Assembly (NCBI RefSeq): GCF_030867145.1
Contig: NC_134441.1
Location: forward strand, 3,970,992-4,034,991
Length of the DNA: 64,000 nt
Reading direction: 5' to 3'
Source of the DNA: Opisthocomus hoazin
Lineage: Eukaryota > Chordata > Aves > Opisthocomiformes > Opisthocomidae
The position numbers and the translations under genes were made by a program. The stretch's first letter is position 1; each line of letters begins with the position of its first letter. Below are positions 50,556 through 64,000 of the stretch, piece by piece. Below the pieces are notes generated by a model. The model saw only the letters and a list, made by a program, of their open reading frames with translations, did not search any database and was not told the DNA's origin.

Positions 50556-53019
50556 CTCGCACGGAAACACAACAGATACAAACCAAAACTCTTTCCTTCA
50601 TATAATCTGTCATAACATCTGCTGCAGTTCTTGGCTTCGCGTGCTCGCTCACGGTTATGCTCCGTGACAGCACGGTCCGGTGCAGCTAGCGGAGCTCAGG
50701 GCTGGGACACAGAACGCCAAGACGTTTAACAGCACATGATGCATGTATCTCTTCACAGCATTTTCTGTATCATTTCTATTTGAGTTTCCAAAATCAACAC
50801 TGCCTAATACTTACTTGAAGGATTAAAACTTTTTGCAGTGGGAAAAAACCAACAAATCAACAGGAGAAGGCACTCCAAAGTCACTGATGCACGCGAGATG
50901 GACATTTTGGTTTTAGTCCACGCGTGGCACCAAGCAGGATTGTCTTCTGCTCTAACACCTTACTATTAGGGAGCATACGGCCTACCCAGTGCTGCAGACA
51001 GTTAAGTCAATGAACAAATCTGTGCTCTGAAGAAATCCTTGACCCCATTACGCAATGAACTTACTGCCCTCTAAGCACTGTAAGTGTTCACGTGGGTTTT
51101 GGGCTAAGGGACGGGATTAGTCAGCTAGCATTGCCTTCTGAAGTTCACACCACTGTAGATCTTCACTCTAAATGTAATAAACATTGCATCTTAGCAGTCA
51201 CATACTTCAAACAAAGGCTCCATTACAAGCAAAATTTACACAAATCCCCAGCTACAGGGGGAAGATAAAAGATTTAGCAGTGGAAATTCAGGAATGCAAA
51301 TCTTCCCTTTCACAGCCGAACTGACACTGGAGAGGTTAACAGCTCAACAGCCTTGCTGCTGCATAACAACTCCCTTCGAAACAAGCTGGACTAACTTCAG
51401 TTTACCTGAAATTCAGTGAAATTCTGGTCTGCATTAAAAAGACATTTCTCAACATTCCCGGACGGTTTTCCTTTGACATTCAGCAATGATGTTCAGTTAA
51501 ACTCTCAGTCCTTTCCAACATGCAAATACTTGTATCCGTATTCCGATTCAGGCATTTCACACCGCACTGAATTTTACCAGCAGGTTTACTTCTGTCAGAA
51601 ATATTGGGAGGTAAATTAGCTAACTTTTTCTATACATTTCTGATCATTATTACACAACAAAGTACTATTAAAACAATTAAATTATAAGAATTCAGCTTGG
51701 ACTTCTGCTTCTCATAGATGCAGCCACTAAACCTAGATTTCTACCAAAACATCAGTAAAAATCCTTATTCTGGAACTCGAAAAGAAAAGATCAAACCTTA
51801 CCATACAGCCACCGAATCTAGTGAGCTTTAAAGAATTTTGGATTGGCGCCTAAGTGAATTTATTTCTGAAATACTTTTCTTTCTCTACCGCCTCTTATGG
51901 TACGCTACACACCCTTGTACACTTCTAATTGCATCCTGACAGGACACTCCCGACAACCTGAAATTCGTCCCCGATATGAACTCTCCGGCGTGACACCCCT
52001 CTCAAGTAATGCCAAGAGCGTTAACAGAATACCAAGTTCTCCACATTGACCGAACTCCCGCTTAAGTCTTTTCTTCTGCGCTCACAGTAACAGACTTATT
52101 GCAGTGAAGACTAGCAGAGGAGCAGACAGAGATGAACTCTCTGCCTCCCTCAGAATTATTTGCAGTTCAGCAAGACCTAATCACTAGCAGTCCCAGGTTG
52201 AAATAATTTCCTGGTCAACTTTTAAATCAAATTTTGGAAACACAGGTTTTCAGAACAGATCCATTTCACGTTGGAAATACTGAGTTTTTTCTTTATGCTC
52301 AGTTTTGAAGAATGATCTCCCACCATTCATTATCCTGCAGAGAAGGAAATTCTTTCCCAAGAAACATGATTTGCTGTGGATGTCTCAGTGACTCACAGTA
52401 CCAGAATTATCCGTAAGCGGACAGAAATGTAATATGAGGAAGGACCGACAACCCCAGCACGGTTTCTGGGAGAGGTCTGTAGTGGGGTGTCACGGGCTCC
52501 TCAGACAAGTAACTGCTTTGGCCGGAACCTGAAACCTGGAGCCCGGCGACAGCAGTGATCTACTTTCCGAGACCCAGACTGTTCCAGCTGTCTCAGGGTG
52601 GGTGCCTCGGCTTCGCACAGTCACTGTTTAGACACAGCAGTTTCTATGTCTTCAATTGTGTTGCTTCTGTTTTCAAAGAGAAAGAACACTCTATTTTTAG
52701 AACTAACATCAGGCTCCATTCATCCTGATGGAAAACGTGATGGGACAACCACCGCTGTCTGCCATTAGATGCATTTTCCTTCTACAAAAAAACCCCTGAA
52801 GCATGAGTATTCTCAGGCAGCTGAACGTTACCTGGTTTCACATTTGCTGGTACTCTATAATCCAGGTGAACTGACTGTTGTGGAAATATTTGCCTAGTTA
52901 ATGATTACACGATTAAATTACACACAACTTTAGAAGTTGTCCATACGTAGCGGAAACTCAGAGTTACAAAATACGGACTATGTTTTCTCATTAGTGTTAA
53001 TATTTAGTCTCAGAATACC

Positions 53020-53250
53020 ATGACTTCATTGCTGAATTAGCATCATAGCTGTTGATAAATCAAATTCAGAGTTCATTTTAAACCCTATCATAATTTAGAG
53101 TAAAAATAAGCAAGATATACTGCGGTAGCTTTACGATTAGTGAAGCGCACAGCTTCACCTTAGAGATAGATTGATTAGGCCCATTAGGCAGATATAGCTG
53201 GCATAAACAATTTCAGCGGATTTCATGCTGCTGAAAAATCACAGTTAACA
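53020..53250. other. Conserved-looking AT-rich intronic block
   Basis: Complex, low-CpG sequence such as TTAGCATCATAGCTGTTGAT, GATTGATTAGGCCCATTAGG and GCTGGCATAAACAATTTCAG. Its texture resembles a conserved non-coding element. No open frame. Confidence 0.22.
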
Positions 53251-54889
53251 ACCCTGGAACATCCCTTTGGAGTCAGCTCAGGAAAACATTCCTATCCAGG
53301 AAAATGCACAACCATACACTTCCTCCTAAACCCATTAAAGGGGACAAACACAGGCACTGAAGTTAGTTCTGAAATACGAATGGGTACGTGTGTTCTTCTG
53401 TTTCCAGTTGGAACACACACAGAAGAGCCTGGATGTTTTGTACAACAGGCCTTTTGTTCTGAAATTCACATTTCCTAAGGTAATTCTCATATTGACAAAA
53501 AAACTAGACTGTCGTTTATTAAAAAATTCAGCACTCAGAAGTCTGAGTGCTCTGTTGTGCTGTGCTATGAGCTTTTTACGAGTACTGTTTTCACTGAGGT
53601 TGTCTGTGCAACATCTGAGCACTTCAGGAAAACTGTCAACTTGATTTTTACGAGAAGGTCTTCAAAATCTTTAATTAGCCCAGGTTTTCTAAGAGTTACA
53701 GATCCCACTGGGAACTTTGCCTCAGGTTGGCATGCCTACATTAGGCACGAAGCATTGAGCAAGAGTCTTTCGGTAGCCTGAATTGCAGGTGCAATTCCCA
53801 CAATCAATTTTCTCAATTTCATATTCAATTTCCTTCCCACTCCAGACAGAAGTCACTTCTATGCCTCCTCTATATATTTCATACCAAATCAGATCCATGG
53901 CCTATGCAGTTCCCCCAGGGAGGTGAGAGAGACGAGAAGGAAGCCTCAGCCTGTAGCTAAGGGTCCCATGCTGCATGGTACTGAGCCCGCTGCCACGAAA
54001 TCCCGACCATCGCGACAAGAGCCACCGACTCTCTATCTACTAGTTTTCCCCAAGAAATCGAGGACATACTGCTGAACATCCACAGAGGGCTGGTAATATT
54101 GTCCACCCCTAATCTGTTGCATTGTTGTACACACACACAAACTTGCCTATATGTTCCGCAGTCAAAGTGCTGTATGGAGTGAGCACAGCATCTCCTTTGA
54201 TCCACTTCTCTGCAGTCTTTTTTCCCCTCACCTCACGCTTACGTCCACTGTAACTGTCCTACAAACTGACCTGAGGAGCACCCTCCACCCGCTTCGACTT
54301 GGATCCTAGCAGCCCAGCTGGGAGCGTGGCCAACGCAGCGTCCAGCCGGTCACGGAGCTGCAGCTGCTGAACGCGCCTTGGGCCAACCGACAGCGCGTTT
54401 AGCAGACTGCAGGTTCCCGGTCAAAACAAGCGGCGAGCGGCCAGGACAAAGACTGCTCTGCCAGCCAGATCCGAGGATTAAAGCGAGGTCTCTAGAACCA
54501 AGCCTGAAATCTGCGGAAGGATGTAGGGGTTGGAGGAAGGCACAGGACGGCTTCTTCAACGCACGGAACAGAAGCCTCTTGATCAAAAATCAACCTGGAG
54601 ACAAAGGTTGTGGTTGGCAGGTCTCAGACCACGTCCCAGTAAGAAAAGTCGGTATCGGTAGAAATTTGGAGCCTAAATACTACAAATGACTGACAAGTGG
54701 GTCATTAATCTTACTGATCTCTTGTATTTCTGGCTGGGAAAATGGGATCCCAAAACTGACAAAGACTGTCAAAGGAGAGATCTTAGGATGAAAAACGTAG
54801 AGAAACAACAGACAGGAGACATCGGGCAGAAGACAGTGCAGCCACCAGTTACTTTTACATGTCCTATTAAAGGTCTATTTCTAGTTCAT

Positions 54890-55140
54890 AAAAAGTTAAC
54901 AGATAATTAATAACTCCAGGAATTAACCAAACATAATTGTATTAGATATGATTATAAGCATATTAACCTAATAAATGATATGTCATGTTAATAAGCAACC
55001 TACGGATACACGGGACTATGTAACACTACAAAACTGACTGATTTTGTATAAAGAAAAGTTAATTAAAATATATCTATTAATTTCTTATGGGGCGTTAATA
55101 TATTCACTGACTTTTTAAACCACCTTTAAGCTATACAAGG
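54890..55140. other. AT-rich block with repeated TTAAT/TAATTA cores
   Basis: Dense TTAATAA and TAATT motifs (AACAGATAATTAATAACTCC, AAGCATATTAACCTAATAAA). This could be a homeobox-binding enhancer or simply AT-rich intron. No gene is visible. Confidence 0.22.
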
Positions 55141-55499
55141 TACACTATAAAGACAGAATTTTATGATTTACTCGGTCATCCTTGCAGAGTCTATTTCATG
55201 TTTTCAACCCCTATATAACATCACCCTGTCAGCTCTACTGACACTGTGAACCGGATTTTAAGCCTTCCTTTCCTTCCCTACAGATAACTCCCTAATCCCT
55301 CTATCCAATCACACCAACGCCTTTCCCTTTAAAGCCGAACCTCTCGATGGACGGTTTAACCAAGTGTGCTTTTCTAGAGATCAGAGAAAACCCATGCACA
55401 CCCCATTGCTCCCTCTATGGGCCGATTTGATCTTTCAATCAGTAAATAAAAAGGTTTCCCTGAAGGAAACTCCCAGAAAGAAGAGAGTCTTCTAAGCCT

Positions 55500-55742
55500 T
55501 GTTATTGTTCCTTGGGCAAAACATTTCTTTTAAATTGCTTTATCTGTTTTTTATGGAGTATCTGGCTCCTGACAAAAAGGCCCACTGATGAAAAACTTCA
55601 AGCGAGATTCACAGTAATCTTCGATTTTCCGCCGCAGAGGGCCGATAAAATAAACAAACTATCTAGATATTCTAATTGGAAAGCCATTAATATTGCTTTC
55701 AGTGCTATTAGGATCATTTCCTATAAAATTCAATAGGAAGAG
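55500..55742. other. Conserved-looking non-coding block in the intron
   Basis: AT-rich but complex sequence with few CpG and many homeobox-type cores, for example TCTAATTGGAAAGCCATTAA and TTGCTTTCAGTGCTATTAGG. Such sequence is typical of vertebrate conserved non-coding elements near developmental genes. Conservation cannot be seen from one genome. The overlapping 74-codon frame has no coding character. Confidence 0.3.
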
Positions 55743-58700
55743 AGGCCTGGTGGTTTGAAAAAGCTTTTCCGTCGCTTAGGGACAGAAGATGAGTTTTTCA
55801 AAAGCGATGCAGTACGTTGTAGCAGTTACCACCCAGACGCAAAAGAATCCCTTTGGGTACCTCTCCCTATCTTTGGACGCCTAAATACACACACTGTCAA
55901 AAATGTAGTCTCTTGTAAGGCAACTCAGCTTTCATTTAGACACTTTAAAAAGCTATATTCTCGCCGGGAATTTCTGCTCCCTATGCATTGCATGAGGAGC
56001 TGCGAAGTGCAGATCATTTGTACCTAACCTATCAGGACAAGTCAAAGGTCCATCTGGCCAAGTCTCCAAGGGATCAAGAAGAAAGAGCAGAGCACAAGTC
56101 AACAACCCGGTAATAACTTCCACAGAGCATCCTCCTGACCTCCAACACTCCCAGCTTCAGTCAGCTTTCTAAATTGCTGGCATTTCAGGCCTGAAACGCT
56201 ACGGAGCCGGACCTTCCAACGCGTGGAAGAGCCTGGAGCACCCTGACAGGCCCTAGGTCCAGTGCAGCATCTGGGAAACGGAGCACATCGCGTCTGTCCA
56301 AAAAGAATTATGACAATAAAGGAAAAGGTAGAGTTGTTTTTCCATGCTGTGATCATAAAGATGGCAACCTGCTCCATCCATTACTCACAATAAATAAGTA
56401 CAATATTTAATATGAACATCTGATAATGTTGCTGCCACAGTGACAAATGAAGACACTGCAGAATGAGTGAAATAAGTCTTTGTCTCACATTAAAATACTG
56501 CCTTTTCATTAGATCTGCCTAGGATTTATAGTGTGCAAAAGAGCTATCCAGAAATTGATGGCTTCTTTAAGACTTCTAAATACTATTTGAAGTTGCAGAT
56601 GGATTCTGTACATCAAGAGACCAAAAATGTATTTCCTAAAGCTGAGGAAACGTGACTCAAATTGCACAATACTTTCTCCTTAAGACACGAGCAGGTACAA
56701 AACAAGGCAACATGACGGCTTATGATTAAAACCCACACCAGTGCTATAAGAAAGGGATACTGGGTGCCTTATCAGACTGATAAAAGAAATAGAAGCTTTT
56801 CCTCCTATGTTATCTAGTTATACTACACCCAAAAGGTTTTGGCTGGAGTCAGACAACAGGCTCAATCCATTTTTCATTAAAAAAATGCTTAGAGCCACAT
56901 TTATAATTGGCACTGGTTCCATTTAATATGACAGTATTAAATATACAGATAGTACCCAGCCCCGGCATCCCCAACAAGCTGTAACACGAGGGTCCTTCTC
57001 CTCTGTCATCATTTAAAATTCAAGGCTCAACATTAGGGCTTTGACCTAAGAGAGCAGATCATTTGTTTTATTTTTCAGTCATCTCAAGACAATTCGAAGG
57101 CGTCCTTCCTTACCGAAAATGGGTGCCAAAGGAAAGAGTAACTGGCAGAAAAAATAAAGAAAAATGATGCTCACGCTACTGTTGTTTCACTTGATCTGAG
57201 GATCAGATGGTCTACATCAGACTATCAACATCCAGAGCTGTTGATCAGCAGTGTCAAACTAAAAAAGAGGAGCAAGCAAAGCATCACAACTGTGAACTGA
57301 GCCCAAGTTCAAGGAATTATTCATTTCTCCTGAGAAAACAGTGAGATAAATTCACTCCAGTGGGAGAGAAGAAAGAAACCACCGGCACTACAGACCTTCT
57401 CGGACACGGGAGGGAGCTCCTATTATACTGAATGTCTCAGCAGGATTCTATTCATGAGAAATCACAAGATTTTAATTGCCTCCACACTGTCTCCTAGCAG
57501 AGGAATCAGCGTGCATGGTGGCACAAGCATACTGGCAAGAACATTAATCCAGCAGCAGAAGGGACAGCTTCTCCCCCCGATATGTGCATGTCCCTTCCAT
57601 TAGCCCTGATGGGAGCAGTGTGCCTACACCCAGAGGAAACTGCAGCCCCTCAGTTTCCAGAAGGTACTGATGTATATGACTCATATTGGGGTGAGGATTT
57701 ATATAATCATCATCTCCATTGAAAAGTTAAGGCACAGCCTCTGCGTCTTGCAGCGCCATGAGTTGAGGTAGAGCAGGGCAGAGCTGGAGGGAAACAACTG
57801 TTTCAGGTTGAGGGACAGACAATCATCCAGCGACGAGGATGCAGTTGCGGGTGACCCGCTGCCTGGTGCAAAGGCTGGAGGACCTGATGTCAGGGCTCCT
57901 TGAAGGCATCGGCTTTAAGTCAGCAGTGAGGGTGGAGCGGCTGGAGGGTGCCCTGACCCTGGGAGACAGCCTGGCTTAGACGCGACGGGGAACAAACACT
58001 CAGCTCTTCTCAGCTCCTCTGCCAAACCCTCTGAACATGCAAACTGTGATGGCAGAGCAAGTCCGACTTCCTTAATTAGAGCGATAAGGGGTGATGCTGT
58101 TCAGCCCATCAGCTCCAAGAAAATCTATCTACCTGGGCCCCAGATGCTACCAGTCTGCCTCGCTATAAATATATTACTAGCAGGTATAGCTACGTATTTG
58201 TTCCGCCCTTACCCACCTGTGTCAAAGCCAGACACTACAGAACAACACGAAGACTAATTAAAGCTCATAAAAAGCCTTGAGACCCTTGGAGATGAATTGC
58301 TACAACAACTCACTGCATTCCTAAAGCCTCTCTCTGCCGTGTCAGGGCAAGCCTATTGTGCCATTGCTCGTCTCGGAGCGCGTGACGTGCCAAGGAGGGA
58401 TGCAACAGCAGCAGCGTTAATGCTTTTCCCAACAGACTCCTGGAACGGCAAACAGGAAGAAAACAGCAAAGGCAGGGCAGGCACTCACACAGCACACACC
58501 ATTAGAAAACTATTAACAAACATGGGTTCATGCTTCAGTCATGTTCTACAGAATCTTTGTACATCAGAAATCAAGCAAGCAGAAAATTAATGCAAGACTG
58601 TCCAGCATTGCAGGCAAGGACATTTCACAACGATAGCATTATTTTTTAATACTCTTCAGAAACAAATGACTTTCTCATTGCTCTGGGCAAGTTTTATAAT

Positions 58701-61700
58701 ATGCATGGAAATAATCAAGTAAAGGCATACTCAGAATCCCTGAGAAAACTAGAAGAAAGACGGGTTAGAAAATATTCTTGGCTTAGCAATCTTTGCTGCT
58801 ACAAAACCAAGCGGATCAATTCAATTACTCCATGAAAGCAAAAACAATGGAAGTAATGATTAAGCAGCAGTAGTTCAGTGACACTTTTAAAGCAGAAAGG
58901 AATGTCTGGATAAGAATTTAAAAAAAAAACCCACACAAACCACATGCTAAATCCTCAAAACAGCCGCTGCATAACATGAGAAGAGAGTGCAGCAACTACA
59001 CAGAAAAAAACAGCGACACACCAGAAACTAAGGTTTAGCGGTCAATCCACTGAGAATTAGCACGGAAACTACATGGTCAAGATGGTAAAGAAGAGGAAAG
59101 GACAGATGCTCCAAGCTGTCTGTTCTCTGTGGAGACGGAAAGCAGCAAATCTGCTTTATTTTGTCCCCTTTCTAAGTACGAACAGAGCTGCTCCAGACCT
59201 CGGTGCGGGATGGAAGAGCTCTGGGACTGCTCCGTGTCACGCTGGCCACTCTCCCCTTCGAACGAGCTGTCAGCTGGCCAGAGCCAAAGCTGTAATCACA
59301 GCGTAATCTGACCGGAAGCCTGGGACTAGCTCTGAGAAACAAAAAGTGTTCCGACACCTTCAGACAAACAGCAAAGCGCGCGGGCCGTGCAGCGGAGCAC
59401 TGCTGCATCTCGCCAGCAGAGGGCTGTAGAGGACACGGACCCGGCGGTGCCAGCTGCTGGCTCTGCACAGACTCGGGCACCTCAGGAAAGCCGAGCAAAG
59501 CGGGCTCGTACCCCTTCTGACGCAACGAACATTAATAAGCAAAAATAGCTGCTGCTCACTCGGACCGTTTCTGTGCTGGAGCACAGCAGCAGCGATGGAG
59601 TGTAAATGAAAAGAACCCGGTTCAAAGAACCCTGCTGGAAGAGAAAATCTGCCCTGTGAGCTAGATTTTGAAAACCAAAGGAGCTGCTGTTAGAAGTATC
59701 TGCTTCTCACGTCAACAAGAGACAGCAGGCTTGAACAACCTTCTCACCCAGCCAAGCATGAGCCAAATGCTTTCCAGCTACTCCGATCTTTTTTAAACTG
59801 GTTCGGTTTGGGAAAGATAACCCCACTGCGTCAGAAGGGATCAGCAGACAAGGCATTCAGCTTACTCAGAGTGTAGCATTGCTTTGGTGCATTACTGGTG
59901 GGCAGGAACATGGGGCTGTAACCGTTAAAAACCTCCCGGGTGGGACCTTTCCCTTTGATGGCTCTACACCAGCTGCAGACACCTCGAACAAACAGCCAAG
60001 GTCTAGTTCCTCTGAGATCCAGGCAATCTCGTGACCTGATCCCTAACTACGCACGGGTGAAACAGACTGGGAGAAGAATTAGAGATAAATAAGCCTCTCA
60101 CCATTCAAAATCTGTTGTTTACTTGCAGTGCCTAGAGGCCTTGACCAAAACTGAAACTGCACTGTGGCAACCAACGCTCACGCGTTCGGTAAGACTCCTC
60201 GCCCTGCAGAGCTTGTACTCCAGACAGGCATGACAGATGAAGGGTGGGAGAGAGGAGAACAGCAAACAAGAAAAAGATCTCTAAACCGATGCACAGATTG
60301 AGGGACAGATTTTTCCACAAGCTAAATACATGAATACAGATCTTTTATCCCTAAATGACTTCCCTCATCACGTGGCCTCTGTGACTGTGTATATATATTT
60401 GTAAGCGACACAGCCCAGTATGAGCAAATCTGCCGAGCACAAGGGTTGGTGTTGAGTACACAGTGTCCACAACATACCCATTTTAGAGGATTTACATCCA
60501 GCTAGCTCCAGTCTGGTCCCGTAACCCTCAGAGCAGACCCAGTTCAGGTTCGTCTCAAAAGGATTCAGCCTCTGTTCTCTACGGCTCCTCTGGGATGCTA
60601 ACTGAGGCACATTAAGGGAAGATAATCTCGAGACCCCTGTCAAAAGTATGACCCTGATACGAACTAAAACAGCAACGTAAATACATCCATTTGGGGCCAG
60701 GGAAGTGATGCGGCTCTCTAGTGTCCCAAGCCAGCACAACAGAACTCAAACCTCCCAGTTTAAAGATGTTTTTGACTCTGACACCGTAGTTTTAGGGTGA
60801 CGCTACAAACCTCCACGCAAGCGGTTTGCCTACTGCTACTTTTAAGAGCCCTCTCTACTTTCTCACAGTTCATCCAAGCTCCACAAAGCCTTCACAGAAC
60901 AGAGCCCTTGCAAAGATGGATGCTTAAGCACGTCACGCTGGGCTTCCTCCTAGAGGCAGCACACGGCGGTCTCATCGCATCCCAGAACCCGAGGAGAACA
61001 GCTCTCTGGCTGAGCCCCCCGACCCGGAGCTGCAGCCCACAAAGCCGGCTAGGTGCTGCAGATAACCCGCGCTAACCAGGGCCTGCACGCATCTCCGGCG
61101 GTGCCCGGTGGCTGCCGTCGCCCGGGGCGTTGCTCAGAGCCCTCGGCTCCTTTCCTCTCTCTTCAGACTGCGAAGAGAACAAAGGTGACATTGTGACTTC
61201 AGGCCACAGCCTGCGCACTTCTCTGGTGAGGAGACACAGAACGAGGAAGGCTGAAAAAAATGATCCCACGGTAACTGCAGCAGGAAACGGATAAAAGATT
61301 GTGGAAAAGACATTGGGTTTCTATTGCACTCCGGCTTCTCTCTCGCGAGCCCAGAGCACGCTCTGCACGGACGGTTTTCACCGCCGTCAGTGAGCAGCGT
61401 GAAAACCTCGAACAAGCAGAAGGGGTCAGCTCAAATGTGTGCTGCCCACAGGGTCTCTGGAAAGCAAAGCAAATCAAAACAGCTCTGAGAATGTTTTCAT
61501 TCTCACCGGGGGGACTGGACAGGCTTCCTGAAATACAGAGCACGCTGTTTAAAGATACACTCTTTATCTTTCTTCTGCCCCAACACAAGGAGGGAGCAAA
61601 CGCGGGATAGCAATAGGTTTATGAAGATGAATGTGGAATACAAGAAAGGCAATTTATCTCAATGATCTGAGCTCTGTAAAAAAGAGCATAAAGCACTGGC

Positions 61701-62087
61701 CATGTCACCATATCCTTTAACATTATACCTAATAGCGTTTTTCGGTCACTAAGAGAATGGGTTCATGAGATCATTGGGTATTTCAGGAGCCAAATGACCC
61801 CCATCCTCTTCACACTGGTGGAGTGGTTTATGTTTGGCAATCAGAAATAATTCAGACTTGCATGATACAAGATCTACTGCATATGTATCTTCCACACAGC
61901 AAAACATGGACAATAATACTAATAAGCCATGATTCACAGCAAGCGTTCTGCAGTCCCACCAGTGCTCACCCATCAGGGCTTTGCAAAATCTTACACAGAG
62001 CGTGTTTTCAGCCTGCCACATTCAGAAGTCAAATCATGGTAGCAACAAGAACAAACATCAGTTGTTTGCCCTTGTCCTGCACCTTTC

Positions 62088-62228
62088 ATCCAAGGGCTCT
62101 GCAATCATTATTCAGATAAGTCTTGCGTTGCTGCTTTGAGATGAGCGGCTATCATCAGCCTCACCTTATAGATAAACAAACAGAGGTCAAAGAACTGCCC
62201 CAAGGCAATACAGAGAGTTAAGTTCCTG
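62088..62228 (-). mobile_element. Ancient MIR-like SINE, inverted
   Basis: The plus strand reads CAAGGGCTCTGCAATCATTA, then GCCTCACCTTATAGATAAAC, AAACAGAGGTCAAAGAAC and TGCCCCAAGGCAATACAGAG. This is the order of a reverse-complement MIR: CTTTACAAACATTA, then CCATTTTACAGATG, GAAACTGAGGCACAGAG and GCCCAAGGTCACACAG. Sense to the minus-strand gene, in its intron. Confidence 0.6.
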
Positions 62229-64000
62229 CATCAAAGGGTTCAACAAATACCGATATCACTATTCCTAACAAAAGGCAACAGAGACAAGAGGAGTTGAAAC
62301 TGTTAGCCCAACTCAGATAACTGGCTCTGGATCTTTGGCCTCTAAGATAGCCCCACCTGCGAGTTGTCTCCCAATTCAACAAGTATCAGATCTATCTAGA
62401 AGAAAACCATGGTAATTCATTGCACCTTAATGCACCTCTGTGCTTGCTTATCGCTCTCTTCTTCAATACAGCAAGTGATGAGTTTCCTACAGCAATGAAA
62501 CATTTAGAGGGAGTTTCTGGTCATTGTTTCTCACTGTCTTCTGGCACTGTTTGCTTGGTGCCCGGTGGTCTTCGCCGGGAAGGGCAGGTTCCCGACGGTG
62601 TGCCTTGTATGGCCCAGCCCGTGGACCAGCTTCGGCCCCTGGCAGCTCTGGCTGTTTTCTCAGCTGTCTGCACCAGCTCTCAGGACCTGGCAGCAGCAGA
62701 ACCAGCCTTGCTGCTCACCCAGCATTGATACAGATGTCACAAAGTTCCTGAATAATTCTTCTATATATTTAGTATTTGCATATTTCCCTAATCCATGAAT
62801 TTTCTACTGGACTTCTGGCTAGGGCTAATACTAATTTAATACTTAGATACATGGCTCTGTTGTGTGATATGGCCCAAATATAGTCAACCACAAGGACCAC
62901 ACTGGCAGAAGACTTCGGGGAGGGCACATTAAAAGGGGCTTTAGAAGTCTCAGAATCTTAAAATCTGGCCCCAGCGTTGCAGATCAAGGGCCATTAAATC
63001 AATTAGAGATGGTCTGCCAACTCAGGAAAGTGAAACTATGATATTGTTTCTGCAGCCCAATAGATAGCCTTTTATTTCATCTCCATCAAATTAAACTGGT
63101 TTTATCCTTTGTCTTCATAGGACTTTCCTATAAGGCGCTGTAAGTGTTCTGGTGATGGACTCTTCCTTAACTGCAGTCACACACAGTGCCTAGCAGAGCG
63201 GGGCTGTGATCACAGTACAGCTTGCAGCATCTGCTATAATTCACTAATAATCACAATACTTAACAGAAAGGACACAAACAACGGGGTCCTTGGGAAAAAT
63301 TGAGTCCTCTGGGTGCCACCTCAGTTTAAATAACAAATACGGCCTTTTTCTTTGGCCTGTGTGTTCTCCCACTCATATAAACAAAAACAGAGGAAGGTTA
63401 TTTAAGTATCCATTATGTTGTTCCCCTCCCTACTCTTTACCCTGGAATAAAGTACACAGACTTGCATCAAAACACAAAAGCAATCAGAAAGACCAACAGA
63501 CACAGTGACTATAACCGGCTATTCACCGCCTCGACACACTGCTCGCTGCCCCGAGGAAGAGCCTCCCAGCCCTCGGCTCCTTCCCGTGAGCGGCTCCCAA
63601 GGCACGATGAGGGAGGGTGAAGGATCCTAGTGCAGAGCACTGGTTGCGGCCGGACAGTGGTTGACATGGTTACCCACTTCCTTTTTGTGCTACAGGTACG
63701 TAGCAAGCTCAGCTTCAAAACCTCACCACAATGGAACACAATGCCATGCAGTCTCTTCCCATTACCATGGAAGAAAAGAATGTGCCATTGACAGACTTCT
63801 GTGCCCTTTTAAAGCAGAACAGCTCTGACATCAAAGCTCACAGCACTCCTCTGCAATACTTATTCACTGTGTCTTTGTGGTCAGGAACTAAAACATTTTT
63901 ATGAAGTTCTAAGGGAAAAAATTATCTCCTGGAAATGAGTCTCTTGTAGTAAGTGCTGCAATAATGAACAGCTGCACGGTTTCCTTCGGAAGGTGAAACG
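62229..64000 (-). other. Presumed intron to the window edge
   Basis: Apart from the SINE tail at 63.2 kb, nothing is recognised. The start of the minus-strand gene lies beyond this edge, or in exons too short to call. Confidence 0.45.
63183..63260 (+). mobile_element. Ancient amniote SINE tail
   Basis: CAGTGCCTAGCAGAGCGGGG and CTGTGATC are followed by GCATCTGCTATAATTCACTA and ATAATCACAATA. This fits the tail CAGCGCCTAGCACAATGGGG, CCCTGATC, a GTGCTAC stretch and the terminal ATAATAATAAT. Diverged; judged by eye. Confidence 0.48.

Larger units (their letters stand above)
50216..62087 (-). other. Presumed intron
   Basis: Holds the weak exon candidate at 50.4 kb, three conserved-looking blocks (53.0, 54.9, 55.5 kb), a GC-richer patch at 57.7-58.0 kb with a 46-codon ATG frame (57839-57979), and CpG-richer stretches at 59.4 and 61.1 kb. 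No exon has good acceptor, donor and phase support. Confidence 0.5.

Noticed and set aside
57690..57760. Possible inverted MIR (CATCATCTCCATTGAAAAG, then TTAAGGCACAG)
   Set aside because: The match is patchy and lacks the CCAAGGTCA part of the core.

Overview
This is vertebrate, most likely avian, genomic DNA, almost all of it non-coding. Three pieces of the CR1 retrotransposon carry the 3' end typical of birds and reptiles (GGTCCCTTCCAACC followed by ATTCTATG-type repeats). At least seven older fragments resemble MIR/amniote CORE-SINEs. Long intergenic and intronic stretches lack open frames with coding character. Nothing prokaryotic, viral or CRISPR-like is visible.

The one clear gene is on the minus strand. 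Its last coding exon (47211-47432) follows a textbook splice acceptor, encodes 73 residues and ends in TAG. A 3' UTR of about 1.05-1.09 kb follows, with two AATAAA signals at 46119-46155. Upstream exons are not convincingly visible, so 47433-64000 reads as intron; the gene's body lies mainly beyond the right edge. I do not recognise the protein. The peptide is hydrophilic and tyrosine-rich, with YDQP and YDTM motifs, as in some receptor or adhesion-protein tails, but that is inference. The 3' UTR holds a seven-tract G-quadruplex motif and a U23 run in the mRNA sense.

Region by region: 1-46118 lies downstream of this gene and holds the three CR1 pieces (16.8, 19.2, 26.0 kb), four ancient SINE fragments (1.5, 28.6, 36.7, 41.8 kb), homopolymer and simple repeats, and several AT-rich stretches that look like conserved non-coding elements. 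It also holds one plus-strand open frame with coding-like base usage (38661-38831) and a stretch ending in AATAAA plus A21 that looks like a retroposed 3' end (29.6-30.3 kb). The intronic part 47433-64000 holds three more ancient SINE fragments (50.1, 62.1, 63.2 kb), further conserved-looking AT-rich blocks (53.0, 54.9, 55.5 kb), and a weak exon candidate at 50.4 kb whose phase does not fit the last exon.

No novel system is evident. The best leads are the unassigned C-terminal exon with its structured 3' UTR, and the plus-strand open frame at 38.7 kb.
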